From positions 310,001 through 374,000 of the forward strand of contig JACJNZ010000039.1 in the NCBI GenBank assembly GCA_014695325.1: DNA of 64,000 nucleotides, read 5' to 3'. The stretch is from Cyanobacteria bacterium FACHB-502 (GTDB taxonomy: Bacteria; Cyanobacteriota; Cyanobacteriia; Elainellales; Elainellaceae). Position numbers and translations under genes: made by a program. Numbering within the stretch: the stretch's first letter is position 1; each line of letters starts with the position of its first letter. Below the pieces are notes generated by a model that saw only the letters and a list, made by a program, of their open reading frames with translations, made no database searches and had not been told where the DNA came from. Below, piece after piece: positions 35,624-44,469 of this stretch.

Positions 35624-36886
35624 ATGCCTGCCACCATTGCTCTGATCGCTCACGATAGCCGTAAAGACGATCTACTAGCCCTGCTGCGCGATCGATTGCC
35701 GGTGTTCTCCCGCTACCACCTGATCGCAACCGGAGGCACAGGTCATCGGATTCAAGATACGCTGGGATTGCCGATCGAGATTCTGAGGCCTGGGGCGATC
35801 GGAGGAGACGCACAGGTTGCCGCAGAAATTACCGCAGGTCATGTTAGCGCGGTTATTTTTTTAGAAGACACGCTCTACGCGCAGCGGCACGAGCCAGGCA
35901 TCGATCTGATTACCAGAATTTGCAATATCCACAACATTCCGTTTGCAACTAACGTTGCCACGGCTCAAGCAATTATCCAAGCTCTGGCAAGAACACAGGT
36001 TGCCCATCTAGTCTTTAACCCCGTATCGGGACAGGGCAATTCAGAACAGGAGTTGCAGCTTATTCGCGATCTGCTGGAACCCGCCATGCAGCTTGTCGTA
36101 CATGAAACTACCGTGGAACTTAGCGCAGAAAAACTGGCGCAAGAAGCGATCGATGCCAAAGCCGATCTCGTACTGGCATCTGGTGGCGACGGGACTGTTT
36201 CAGCCGTTGCAGGTAAACTAATTGGCACTAATATTCCGCTCGGCATCATTCCCAGAGGTACTGCCAATGCCTTTGCCTCCGCACTGGGAATTCCCACTGC
36301 CCTCAATCCGATTCGTGGAGCTTGCCAAACGATTCTTACCGGACACCGCCGAGTTGTCGATGCTGCCTTTTGTAATGGGTTGCCCATGATCCTGCTGGCA
36401 GGCATCGGGCTGGAAGCAGAAACCGTCGACCGTGCCGATCGCGCTGCGAAAGACCGCTGGGGTGCGCTGGCATATTTGATGGCAGGTTGGCAACAGCTCG
36501 ACGAGCAGCAATTGTTTGACACCGAGATCGAAGTTGATGGTCATGTTGAGTGTTTTCAGGCAGGCGCGATCACGATCGCTAACGCTGCCCCGATTACTTC
36601 TGTTCTAGCGCAGGGCATCGGACAGGTGGTATTCGACGATGGCTTGCTAGACGTGACGATCGCCAGTGCAAAAACCAAGCTTGAAGCCATTCGTACGATC
36701 GCTCGTTTGATTGGATCAGCTCTGCTGAAGCCCTCTGAGAGTCCTGATATTGTTCATATGGGCGCAAAGAAACTACGAGTCACCACCAATCCGCCGCAGA
36801 AAGTAGTGCTGGACGGCGAAATCATTGGCACAACTCCGGTTGAGATTAATTGTGTGCCGGGTGGGTTGACGGTGATGGCTCCCTGA
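35624..36886 (+). CDS. Methylglyoxal synthase-like domain fused to a diacylglycerol/lipid kinase
   Basis: 420 residues. Residues 1-~122 are an MgsA fold: 'IALIAHDSRKDDLL', 'GGDAQVAAEI' and 'FATNVATAQAIIQA'. E. coli MgsA residues Asp20, Asp71, Asp91 and His98 correspond to Asp11, Asp62, Asp82 and His89; Asp101 corresponds to Gly92. Residues ~127-420 are a YegS/DAGK-type kinase with 'VFNPVSGQGNSEQE', 'LASGGDGTVSAVAGKL' and 'GIIPRGTANAFASALGIP'. The kinase half should phosphorylate a lipid or sphingoid alcohol. The MgsA half either still makes methylglyoxal from DHAP or has become a ligand-binding domain. A G-rich tract follows the stop. Confidence 0.85.
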   Translation: MPATIALIAHDSRKDDLLALLRDRLPVFSRYHLIATGGTGHRIQDTLGLPIEILRPGAIGGDAQVAAEITAGHVSAVIFLEDTLYAQRHEPGIDLITRICNIHNIPFATNVATAQAIIQALARTQVAHLVFNPVSGQGNSEQELQLIRDLLEPAMQLVVHETTVELSAEKLAQEAIDAKADLVLASGGDGTVSAVAGKLIGTNIPLGIIPRGTANAFASALGIPTALNPIRGACQTILTGHRRVVDAAFCNGLPMILLAGIGLEAETVDRADRAAKDRWGALAYLMAGWQQLDEQQLFDTEIEVDGHVECFQAGAITIANAAPITSVLAQGIGQVVFDDGLLDVTIASAKTKLEAIRTIARLIGSALLKPSESPDIVHMGAKKLRVTTNPPQKVVLDGEIIGTTPVEINCVPGGLTVMAP

Positions 36887-37103
36887 AGGAGTGGAGAAGT
36901 GGATGGCTGGATGGGTGAGTGGGAAGATAAGGGGGTGGGGTATTGAGGTGCGCGAGTTGTAGTGTTCTATGATTTACAGAACTGCTCTGGCTATACTCTG
37001 TCAAAAACGCGATTGCCTAACCCGATTGCCTAACAAGCCAGCCACCGATTGACCTGCCCCCGATCGCCCCATCGCCTCGTCGCCCAATCCCACACCCGCT
37101 CAC

Positions 37104-37397
37104 TTACCCCTTCCGCAATATTCTGCCTACTGCCTCTTCCAGTGCTGCCTGACTCAACTGGGTTAATACAAAAACTTCCTGAAACGTTTTGCCTTTACGG
37201 GCGATCAGCTTAAAGCCGCCCCGAATGGGAACGGATACTTTCAGCGTCAGGGTGGGAATGTTCGATCGCGTTGTCCCAATTCGGGCAGGAGTAACGGTCC
37301 CGATGCCGTCTTGCTGCGTTAGCCGTTCTAAAACTGGGATGAGTCCGGGCAAATGAGTTGAGTGGTTCCACACGAGCCGACCGCTTGCTTCTGCCAT
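37104..37397 (-). CDS. DUF2103-like small protein
   Basis: 97 residues with 'RLVWNHSTHLPGLIPVLERL' at the start and a later 'SVPIRGGFKLIARKG' stretch. This matches my memory of DUF2103, a small conserved family of unknown function annotated as putative metal-binding. Only one His-x-x-x-His pair is present (HSTH), and I see no other cluster. It ends 14 bp after the ClpS gene's stop side and is probably cotranscribed with clpS. Confidence 0.5.
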   Translation of the reverse strand: MAEASGRLVWNHSTHLPGLIPVLERLTQQDGIGTVTPARIGTTRSNIPTLTLKVSVPIRGGFKLIARKGKTFQEVFVLTQLSQAALEEAVGRILRKG

Positions 37398-37410
37398 ATT
37401 AATTTAGCCC

Positions 37411-37737
37411 TTAGGCAGCCTCTAGGGGAGCCATTGTTAATCCCGCACGGCTCAACTGCTGATGATGCAGCTCTGCCTGCTCTAGCGGACCCGTCCAGAC
37501 GATCGCTTGACCCTCGAAGTGAATCTGATTGGTCAGATCCCAGGCTCGATCGCCCGTCATGCCGGGAATGTATTTCATCAAACAGTCAGCAACGTGCTGA
37601 AACGTATTAAAGTCGTCATTCAGCACAATCACGTTAAAGTTGGGGTAAGGCTTACGAACGGTCTGACTCGTCCGCTCAGGAGTCACCGTTGGCGACGTTG
37701 CCATTTGCTGGGGTGCTGCTGAAATTGCCGTAGCCAT
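37411..37737 (-). CDS. clpS: ATP-dependent Clp protease adaptor ClpS
   Basis: 108 residues. A disordered ~30-residue N-terminus is followed by the ClpS fold: 'FNVIVLNDDFNTFQHVADCL' with the Asn-Asp-Asp substrate gate, 'WDLTNQIHFEGQAIVWTGP' and 'QLSRAGLTMAPLE'. ClpS delivers N-degron proteins to ClpAP/ClpCP. It faces clpB across a 477-bp divergent region, which may coordinate proteostasis genes. Confidence 0.92.
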   Translation of the reverse strand: MATAISAAPQQMATSPTVTPERTSQTVRKPYPNFNVIVLNDDFNTFQHVADCLMKYIPGMTGDRAWDLTNQIHFEGQAIVWTGPLEQAELHHQQLSRAGLTMAPLEAA

Positions 37738-38214
37738 GACTTAATTTCTCAGAGAAACTTCATAAAAGTACACTTCATTAACACCTTATCTCAATTTTTG
37801 GATTCACGATGGGTAAATTGTCCTCAGAACTCGACATTTCACCCCAATCATATTTCTGTCCGATAGATTCAGAAGATCAGATCTGTTAAATCTAAATCTT
37901 TCGAAAAAATTAGCTCTTTCGAAAAAATCCTCTTTCTGAATCTTCAATCGCCTGAAGCAGGCTTGAACGATCGCGTAACCTCTCAAACTGCTTCCGGGTC
38001 TGTTAATTCTGGCTAGCATATCTACCCCGGTTTTTTGGTTTGGGTTTGAGGCTTGGTCGCTCCTTAAAATCTCCCCCGAAATCTCCCCTGTGTGAGATCA
38101 GGCAACCTAGCAACGCCTGCTTCCCGTCTGGGGGAAGTTCAAAGGGAGCCTGTGAAATTTGTTAGAGTTGAGTCGCGATATACTTTAAGCTTTATCAATA
38201 ATTTTTAGTTTCCT
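37738..38214. promoter_or_regulatory. 477-bp divergent clpS-clpB region
   Basis: No gene. CTTTCGAAAAAAT occurs at 37898-37910 and 37916-37928 (period 18). TATACT at 38179-38184 is a good -10 for clpB, ~30 bases before its ATG. I looked for a CIRCE element (TTAGCACTC-N9-GAGTGCTAA) and did not find one. Confidence 0.5.
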
Positions 38215-40911
38215 ATGCAGCCCACTGACCCCAGCAAATTCACCGAGAAAGCCTGGGAAGCGATCGTCAAGTCTCAGGATGTTGCCCGTCGATTCCGCCA
38301 TCAGCAGCTTGAAGTTGAACACGTTGCCCTATCGATGCTGGAGCTCGAAGGAGCAGGCGATACGATGTTGGCAAAGGCAAATGTCGATGTAGCGCGGCTT
38401 AAGCAGCAGATCGAAGCCTTTACGCAGCGCCAACCCAAAGTTGTTTCAGACGGTCAGCTTTATCTTGGTCAAGGACTTGATCTGCTGCTGGACAAAGCAG
38501 AAACAAATCGCAAAGCAATGCAGGACGACTTTGTTTCGGTCGAACACCTGCTGCTGGCACTTGCAGAAGACGATCGCGTTGGGAAACGAGCCTTTCGTGC
38601 TCTAAGCATCGAAACTCGGCAGCTTGAAGCCGCAATCAAAACCGTGCGGGGCAATCAAAAAGTCAAAGATCAGAACCCCGAATCAACCTATGCTGCCCTG
38701 GAGAAATTTGGGCAGGATTTGACTGAATCTGCCAAAGCGGGCAAGCTCGATCCGGTAATTGGACGGGACGATGAAATTCGGCGCGTGGTGCAGGTTCTCT
38801 CTCGCCGGACGAAGAATAATCCGGTGCTAATTGGTGAACCCGGGGTGGGTAAGACGGCGATCGCCGAAGCCCTAGCTCAGCGAATCGTGAACGGAGACGT
38901 ACCGGAATCGCTGAAAAACCGCCGCCTGATCAGCCTTGATATGGGTTCCCTGATTGCTGGAGCCAAGTACCGGGGCGAGTTTGAGGACCGTTTGCGGGCA
39001 GTGCTGCGGGAAGTGACCAGTTCCGAGGGGCAAGTTGTTCTGTTTATCGATGAACTGCATACCGTGGTTGGGGCAGGCTCACCGCAAGGCACGATGGATG
39101 CCAGTAATTTGCTGAAGCCGATGCTGGCACGGGGCGAACTCCGCTGCATTGGTGCGACCACGCTGGACGAATACCGCAAGCACATCGAAAAAGATGCGGC
39201 TCTGGAACGGCGATTTCAGCAGGTTTATGTCGGGCAGCCCACCGTCGAGGACACAATCTCGATTTTGCGCGGGCTTAAGGAACGCTATGAAGTGCATCAC
39301 GGGGTGAAGATTGCCGACTCTGCCCTGGTTGCCGCCGCGACCCTGTCCGATCGCTATATTTCCGATCGCTGTTTACCAGACAAGGCGATCGATTTGGTGG
39401 ATGAAGCGGCTGCCCAGCTCAAAATGGAAATTACCTCAAAGCCTGTTGAGCTGGAGACGATCGATCGGCGATTAATTCAGCTAGAGATGGAAAAGCTGTC
39501 GCTAGAGGGTGAAGGGCAAAGTGCTGTGGCGATCGGCGTGTATCGCAGCGCGAAAGATCGGTTGGAGCGAATCAACCAGGAAATTAACGATCTGAAAACG
39601 CAGCAAAACCAGCTTAGCTCGCAGTGGGAATCGGAAAAGCAGCTCTTAGCCGCGATCAATGGGCTAAAGGAAGAAGAGGAATCTCTGCGGCGACAAATTG
39701 AGAAAGCCGAGCGCAGCTATGACCTCAACACCGCTGCCCAGCTCAAGTACGGCAGACTGGAGGCAGTGCATCGCGAACTCGAAGCCAAAGAAACCCAGTT
39801 GATTGACATCCAGGCAGACGGCGAAACTCTGCTCCGTGAACAAGTAACCGAAGCAGACATTGCCGAAATTGTTGCCAAGTGGACGGGGATTCCGATCAAT
39901 CGCCTCATGGAATCCGAGCGGCAAAAACTCTTGCAGCTTGAGAGCTATCTGCACAAGCGGGTAATTGGACAAAACGAAGCGGTCGAAGCCGTTGCCGCCG
40001 CAATCCGTCGTGCCCGTGCAGGCATGAAAGATCCCGGTCGTCCGATCGGCTCTTTCCTGTTTTTGGGACCAACCGGAGTAGGTAAAACCGAGCTTGCCCG
40101 CGCCCTTGCTGAAGCCCTGTTTGACAGCGGTGATTCCCTAGTGCGGCTGGATATGTCCGAGTATATGGAGAAAAACTCGGTTGCACGGCTGATCGGTGCG
40201 CCCCCAGGCTATGTAGGCTACGAGGAAGGCGGTCAGTTATCGGAAGCAATTCGCCGTCATCCCTATTCGGTGCTGCTGTTGGACGAGGTGGAAAAGGCAC
40301 ACCCAGATGTATTTAACATCCTGCTGCAATTGCTCGACGATGGGCGCATTACTGACTCCCAAGGCAGACTCGCAGACTGTCGCAACACGATTGTTGTCAT
40401 GACCAGCAATATCGGCAGTGAATACATCCTCGATGTGGCAGGCGATGACTCAAAGTACGAGGAAATGCGGAAACGGGCAGTTGGGGCACTACGATCGCAC
40501 TTCCGCCCAGAGTTCCTGAACCGTGTAGACGATATCATCCTGTTCCACGCCCTTAGCCTGAAGGAACTGCGAAAAATCGTCGGGATTCAGCTTCAGCGCA
40601 TGCGTCGTTTGCTGGCAGAGCAAAAAATCGATCTCGAAGTCACCGTTGCCGCCCAAAACTACATTGCTGATGTCGGCTATGACCCCGCGTATGGCGCCCG
40701 TCCGCTCAAGCGAGCCATCCAGAAAGAGCTAGAAAACCCGATCGCCACCAAGCTTTTGGAAACCGCTTTTATGGAAGGGGATACGATCGTGGTCGATGTG
40801 GTTGACCACAAGCTGAGCTTTATCAAGCAGTCCAGCGAAGTGGTTGAGCCCCTTACCAAAGCTGAGCCTGCTGAGATTGCCGCTCCGCAGATCGTTCCAG
40901 CAGAAGGCTAA
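38215..40911 (+). CDS. clpB: Chaperone ClpB (Hsp100 disaggregase)
   Basis: 898 residues. The N-domain (~1-150) starts '[20 protein letters not shown]'. NBD1 has Walker A '[14 protein letters not shown]' and Walker B '[14 protein letters not shown]'. The middle coiled-coil domain (~410-530) with '[10 protein letters not shown]..'-type heptads distinguishes ClpB from ClpA/C. NBD2 has Walker A '[14 protein letters not shown]' and Walker B '[15 protein letters not shown]'. No ClpP-binding (V/I/L)GF loop is evident. It works with DnaK to rescue aggregates after heat. Cyanobacteria usually carry two clpB genes; I cannot tell which this is. Confidence 0.95.
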   Translation: MQPTDPSKFTEKAWEAIVKSQDVARRFRHQQLEVEHVALSMLELEGAGDTMLAKANVDVARLKQQIEAFTQRQPKVVSDGQLYLGQGLDLLLDKAETNRKAMQDDFVSVEHLLLALAEDDRVGKRAFRALSIETRQLEAAIKTVRGNQKVKDQNPESTYAALEKFGQDLTESAKAGKLDPVIGRDDEIRRVVQVLSRRTKNNPVLIGEPGVGKTAIAEALAQRIVNGDVPESLKNRRLISLDMGSLIAGAKYRGEFEDRLRAVLREVTSSEGQVVLFIDELHTVVGAGSPQGTMDASNLLKPMLARGELRCIGATTLDEYRKHIEKDAALERRFQQVYVGQPTVEDTISILRGLKERYEVHHGVKIADSALVAAATLSDRYISDRCLPDKAIDLVDEAAAQLKMEITSKPVELETIDRRLIQLEMEKLSLEGEGQSAVAIGVYRSAKDRLERINQEINDLKTQQNQLSSQWESEKQLLAAINGLKEEEESLRRQIEKAERSYDLNTAAQLKYGRLEAVHRELEAKETQLIDIQADGETLLREQVTEADIAEIVAKWTGIPINRLMESERQKLLQLESYLHKRVIGQNEAVEAVAAAIRRARAGMKDPGRPIGSFLFLGPTGVGKTELARALAEALFDSGDSLVRLDMSEYMEKNSVARLIGAPPGYVGYEEGGQLSEAIRRHPYSVLLLDEVEKAHPDVFNILLQLLDDGRITDSQGRLADCRNTIVVMTSNIGSEYILDVAGDDSKYEEMRKRAVGALRSHFRPEFLNRVDDIILFHALSLKELRKIVGIQLQRMRRLLAEQKIDLEVTVAAQNYIADVGYDPAYGARPLKRAIQKELENPIATKLLETAFMEGDTIVVDVVDHKLSFIKQSSEVVEPLTKAEPAEIAAPQIVPAEG

Positions 40912-41016
40912 GCGGTCAGAGTCCCAATTCGCTCCCCTCGCCTCTCTGTTCCAGTGCATCTTCACGAGCGCCTGCCTTCGCTAGAATGGCTCTGTTCTGG
41001 TGCTGGATAACGCGCA

Positions 41017-41229
41017 ATGACCGACGAAGTGATCAAACTCGATCAGTTTCTTAAGTTGATTGGCATGGTTGAAACCGGGGGTGAAGCAAAGTTGCTCATC
41101 CAGAATGGTGAGGTGCAGGTCAATGATGAGGTAGAAACCCGCCGAGGACGCAAACTCGCTGCAGGCGATCGGGTCACGCTACAAGGCAGAACGTTCCTTG
41201 TGAAACTCGCACATCAGGATGGGGCATAA
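41017..41229 (+). CDS. S4-domain RNA-binding protein (YaaA/RlbA-like)
   Basis: 70 residues, a single S4 fold: 'IKLDQFLKLIGMVETGGEAK' then 'LIQNGEVQVNDEVETRRGRKL' divided by a turn, and 'GDRVTLQGRTFLV'. Such free-standing S4 proteins are thought to bind rRNA or tRNA. It sits 105 bp after clpB and 94 bp before psbU with no sign of coupling. Confidence 0.85.
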   Translation: MTDEVIKLDQFLKLIGMVETGGEAKLLIQNGEVQVNDEVETRRGRKLAAGDRVTLQGRTFLVKLAHQDGA

Positions 41230-41323
41230 AAGGTTTCTGATTAATGATAGGCTCTAAGAAAAGCTGTGTCCTAAGCATCTTGATATGACGTTTAATTGGT
41301 TGAGATTGGGAGGGAGCGTCCTA

Positions 41324-41758
41324 ATGAAACGATTTGTGGGAGTAGTGTTGGCGGTTGGGCTGATGTTGGGGAGCCTGTTGGGCTTTGCAGGTCAAGCAAC
41401 CGCATTGGGCGAAAATGGCTTGTTCTGGAATGGAATGGCGATGGCTCCTGTTGTTGCCGAAGCATCCTTCCGAAATCGAGCTGATGATAAGCTGGCAACT
41501 GAGTTTGGCAAAAAGATCGATTTGAACAACACAAACGTGCGGGCATTTCTGCAATATCGCGGAATGTATCCAACTTTGGCGCGTTTGATTGTGGGCAATG
41601 CTCCGTTTGAGCAGGTTGAAGACGTGCTGGATCTGCCGGGGCTAACCGAGCAGCAAAAAGACATCCTGCGTTCTAACATGAACAACTTCACTGTTTCTCC
41701 GCCAGAAGATACCTTTGTAGAAGGTGGCGATCGATTTAACAACGGAATTTACCGCTAG
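41324..41758 (+). CDS. psbU: Photosystem II 12-kDa extrinsic protein PsbU
   Basis: 144 residues from the ATG at 41324. GGGAGGGAG lies upstream, so the earlier in-frame ATG at 41285 is unlikely. Residues 1-~27 are a signal peptide ('[17 protein letters not shown]'), directing export to the thylakoid lumen. The mature part shows the helix-hairpin-helix-like PsbU core: '[20 protein letters not shown]' and '[18 protein letters not shown]'. PsbU stabilises the oxygen-evolving complex. Confidence 0.93.
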   Translation: MKRFVGVVLAVGLMLGSLLGFAGQATALGENGLFWNGMAMAPVVAEASFRNRADDKLATEFGKKIDLNNTNVRAFLQYRGMYPTLARLIVGNAPFEQVEDVLDLPGLTEQQKDILRSNMNNFTVSPPEDTFVEGGDRFNNGIYR

Positions 41759-42202
41759 GTGCATCCACAGCAGATTGACTAAGCAAATTAGCTGATCAGG
41801 CAATCGCTTTCTGAATGAGCAGATCCCGCTGCAAACGCGACTCGATCTGTGAATCCAGAGAGCGATTCCTTTTTTTGGATTCCTTTTTTACAGGTTCTAG
41901 CCCGACTGAAGACAGTAATATTCCTTATTCTTTTGCCGTTCCAGCCTACAAAATTCAAGCTTGAGCAACCAGGATGAAAGCTTTTGCAAGTCGATCGATC
42001 TTCGATACTTTTGCCATTGCTTTGTTGCTATTGCTTTATTGCTATTGCTTCAAGCTCAATTCTCATTTTTCAAAGTTATCGGAGATTCATCAAAATGCTG
42101 TAACAAAGCATACAGATGTTTTGTCCGGATCCCGATCGGGTTGTCCCCTGAATCTCTCTAGATTTGATAGTCTAGTTTGAATAAGTCTTAAGGAATAGAA
42201 GC
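41759..42202. other. 444-bp spacer with tandem duplications before guaB3
   Basis: No credible gene. Two short duplications are present: 41864-41877 with 41878-41891 (GATTCC plus T-run), and three 14-bp copies of TTGCYATTGCTTTR at 42011-42052. Small open frames here are low-complexity by-products of the repeats. AAGGAATAG before 42203 is the guaB3 ribosome binding site. Confidence 0.5.
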
Positions 42203-43366
42203 GTGGACATTCAAATTGGTAGAGGCAAAGCTGCCCGTCGAGCATACGGGATCGATGAAATTGCACTATCTCCCGGAAACAGAACCCTCGATCCCTCGCT
42301 TGCCGATACAAGCTGGACGATCGGCGGCATTCAGCGACAGATTCCGATCATTGCCAGTGCAATGGATGGAGTTGTCGATATCAAAATGGCAGTGCGGCTG
42401 AGCCAACTCGGTGCATTAGGAGTGCTAAACCTGGAAGGCATTCAAACGCGCTATGCCGATCCTGAGCCAATTCTCGATCGCATTGCCTCTGTCGATAAGC
42501 ACGAATTTGTGCCCCTGATGCAGGAGCTATACGCCGAGCCAATCAAGCCAGAACTGATCGAGCAGCGCATCCAGGAAATTAAATCCCAGGGCGGGATTGC
42601 AGCGGTAAGTGCTACCCCTGCGGGAGCTGCCAAGTTTGGCGCAACAGTTGCAAAAGCAGGCGCAGATTTATTCTTTATTCAGGCAACCGTGGTTTCAACG
42701 GCTCACCTCTCTCCAGAGTCGATCACCCCGCTGGATCTGGCAAAGTTCTGTCAGGAAATGCCGATTCCCGTCGTGCTAGGCAACTGCGTAACCTATGACG
42801 TAGCACTCAACCTGATGAAAGCAGGCGCGGCGGCGGTGTTAGTCGGCATTGGTCCCGGTGCTGCCTGTACCTCTCGCGGAGTGTTAGGCGTGGGCGTGCC
42901 CCAGGCGACTGCTGTAGCAGACTGTGCAGCAGCGCGTGAAGACTTTTATCGGGAAACGGGCAAATACGTTCCGGTGATTGCAGACGGTGGCTTAATTACC
43001 GGAGGAGACATCTGCAAATGTATTGCCTGCGGTGCGGATGGCGTGATGATTGGCTCTCCGTTCGCTAGAGCCGCAGAAGCTCCAGGCAGGGGCTATCACT
43101 GGGGCATGGCAACACCCAGTCCGGTTTTGCCGCGTGGTACTCGCATTCGTGTGGGCACGACCGGAACACTAGAGCAAATTCTGCGCGGTCCGGCTCAGCT
43201 CGATGATGGAACTCACAACTTCCTGGGGGCACTGCAAACCAGTATGGGCACGCTGGGCGCAAAGGATATTCGGGAGATGCAGCAAGTTGAAGTCGTGATT
43301 GCTCCCTCGCTGTTGACTGAAGGCAAGGTTTACCAGAAGGCACAGCAGCTCGGCATGGGTAAATAA
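42203..43366 (+). CDS. guaB3: GuaB3-type IMP dehydrogenase/GMP reductase family protein
   Basis: 387 residues, the GuaB3 length, shorter than GuaB (~490) because the CBS pair is absent. '[20 protein letters not shown]' and the catalytic-Cys loop '[20 protein letters not shown]' are characteristic, as are '[20 protein letters not shown]' and '[14 protein letters not shown]'. Actinobacterial and cyanobacterial GuaB3 has recently been described as a GMP reductase rather than an IMP dehydrogenase; this is family knowledge. Yfr1 and trxA follow, an order conserved across cyanobacteria. Confidence 0.92.
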   Translation: MDIQIGRGKAARRAYGIDEIALSPGNRTLDPSLADTSWTIGGIQRQIPIIASAMDGVVDIKMAVRLSQLGALGVLNLEGIQTRYADPEPILDRIASVDKHEFVPLMQELYAEPIKPELIEQRIQEIKSQGGIAAVSATPAGAAKFGATVAKAGADLFFIQATVVSTAHLSPESITPLDLAKFCQEMPIPVVLGNCVTYDVALNLMKAGAAAVLVGIGPGAACTSRGVLGVGVPQATAVADCAAAREDFYRETGKYVPVIADGGLITGGDICKCIACGADGVMIGSPFARAAEAPGRGYHWGMATPSPVLPRGTRIRVGTTGTLEQILRGPAQLDDGTHNFLGALQTSMGTLGAKDIREMQQVEVVIAPSLLTEGKVYQKAQQLGMGK

Positions 43367-43446
43367 ACTTCACCTTGTCAACCGGATTTATATAAGTTTA
43401 TCTGCGGCTTCACGGGAAACCATAGTGAAAATCCATAACAGTCGCT

Positions 43447-43452
43447 TACAAT
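43447..43452 (+). promoter_or_regulatory. -10 box of Yfr1
   Basis: TACAAT lies 6-8 bases before the predicted 5' end of the Yfr1 RNA. The -35 position (around 43424) is weak. Confidence 0.55.
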
Positions 43453-43457
43453 AGAAG

Positions 43458-43530
43458 GAAGCGGAGACGTATGTTTCCGTTCACTCCTCACACCACACTC
43501 CGCCTGGACACTGTTCAGGCGGTTCCTCGT
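43458..43530 (+). ncRNA. yfr1: Small regulatory RNA Yfr1
   Basis: The invariant single-stranded Yfr1 motif ACTCCTCACACC is at 43483-43494. A 7-bp stem (CGGAGAC 43462-43468 with GTTTCCG 43473-43479, one G-U) precedes it. A perfect 7-bp stem (CCGCCTG 43500-43506 with CAGGCGG 43516-43522) follows as the terminator. The position between guaB3 and trxA is the known Yfr1 locus. Yfr1 is ~55-70 nt, abundant, and in Prochlorococcus pairs through this motif with outer-membrane-protein mRNAs. The exact 5' and 3' ends are estimated. Confidence 0.9.
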
Positions 43531-43793
43531 TTAAACAGGCATTCAATTGGCATGTTTTTAAGAAACTGTCACAGGAGAAGAAGTTCTCTGCTCAAACCTC
43601 TGCTGCTCAGGACGGTCTCAAAAAAGGGTCGAAAATGCCGTCTAAAAACATAGCTCGATGAGGTTCAAATCATTCGATCGGACGAGAGAGCTGAATCCCA
43701 AATTTATATCTGTTTGTATAGACCGATAGCGCAAGCTGCTTGTTTTCGCTATGGTAAGATTTTGAACGATAATATAGGCTAAGGATTTCAGGC
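43531..43793. other. Spacer between Yfr1 and trxA
   Basis: 263 bp without a credible gene. The trxA promoter should lie near its end; GATAATATAG (43768-43777) is a -10-like stretch and AAGGA (43782-43786) the ribosome binding site. A GGTTCAAATC near 43664 looks like a tRNA T-loop, but its flanks do not pair. Confidence 0.4.
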
Positions 43794-44114
43794 ATGTCAG
43801 CAGCCGCAGTTACAGACGCAACTTTTGAACAAGAAGTAATTGAGAGCAACGTTCCTGTTCTGGTTGATTTTTGGGCACCCTGGTGTGGTCCTTGTCGGAT
43901 GGTCGCACCCGTGGTTGATGAGATCTCCGAACAGTACGCTGGTCAGATTAAAGTTGTCAAAGTCAATACCGATGAAAATCCCAGCGTTGCCAGCAAGTAT
44001 GGGATTCGCAGCATCCCTACCCTGATGATCTTCAAGGGCGGACAGCGGGTGGATATGGTGGTTGGGGCCGTTCCTAAAACCACGCTGGCGACCACGCTCG
44101 AAAAATATCTCTAA
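43794..44114 (+). CDS. trxA: Thioredoxin (m-type/TrxA)
   Basis: 106 residues. The active site '[14 protein letters not shown]' and '[15 protein letters not shown]' with the cis-Pro are canonical. It is the main m-type thioredoxin carrying electrons from ferredoxin-thioredoxin reductase to Calvin-cycle and other targets. Its position downstream of Yfr1 is the conserved arrangement. Confidence 0.97.
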   Translation: MSAAAVTDATFEQEVIESNVPVLVDFWAPWCGPCRMVAPVVDEISEQYAGQIKVVKVNTDENPSVASKYGIRSIPTLMIFKGGQRVDMVVGAVPKTTLATTLEKYL

Positions 44115-44469
44115 GTTGCTCGATCGATCAGCCGTCACAGGCATTCTACCCCTCGTTTTATGTCTATTCGGTTCTGGCTACTTTGCGGTTTGTGAGATTT
44201 GTTTGTGAGATTGAGAGTACGAGATTTCTAGTACGCCATCTCTTTTGTCTTAAGTGCCCTGGTCTTTCTGGCTGGGGCATTTTACGTGGATTTTGGGACT
44301 GCGCTGCTGTAGCATCCCAACGGCTTAACACAAGGAAGCAAACTTCATCTGGATTAGCCCGGTTTTGCCCTGGTATCCCGCTTCAGTCCTACAAAGAATT
44401 GCCGTAAAGGCGATTTAGACAGCGCGTTTTTTGATCCGGTAGAATAGGGTACTGCTGTCACAGGAATAC
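44115..44469. other. 355-bp spacer after trxA
   Basis: No credible gene. TTTGTGAGATT is duplicated at 44189-44199 and 44202-44212 (period 13). The stretch 44240-44400 has moderate secondary-structure potential, but I cannot match it to 6S, SRP RNA or another known RNA. Confidence 0.35.

Noticed and set aside
41961-42180. Two overlapping small hydrophobic open frames before guaB3
   Set aside because: Their Leu/Ala-rich core is produced by the three-copy 14-bp repeat; no plausible ribosome binding site.
43471-43653. Small open frame overlapping the Yfr1 region
   Set aside because: It starts inside the Yfr1 stem, has no ribosome binding site and gives a basic, unconserved-looking peptide.
43660-43690. 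tRNA-like GGTTCAAATC
   Set aside because: The flanking bases do not form a T-stem, and no acceptor or anticodon arm can be drawn.
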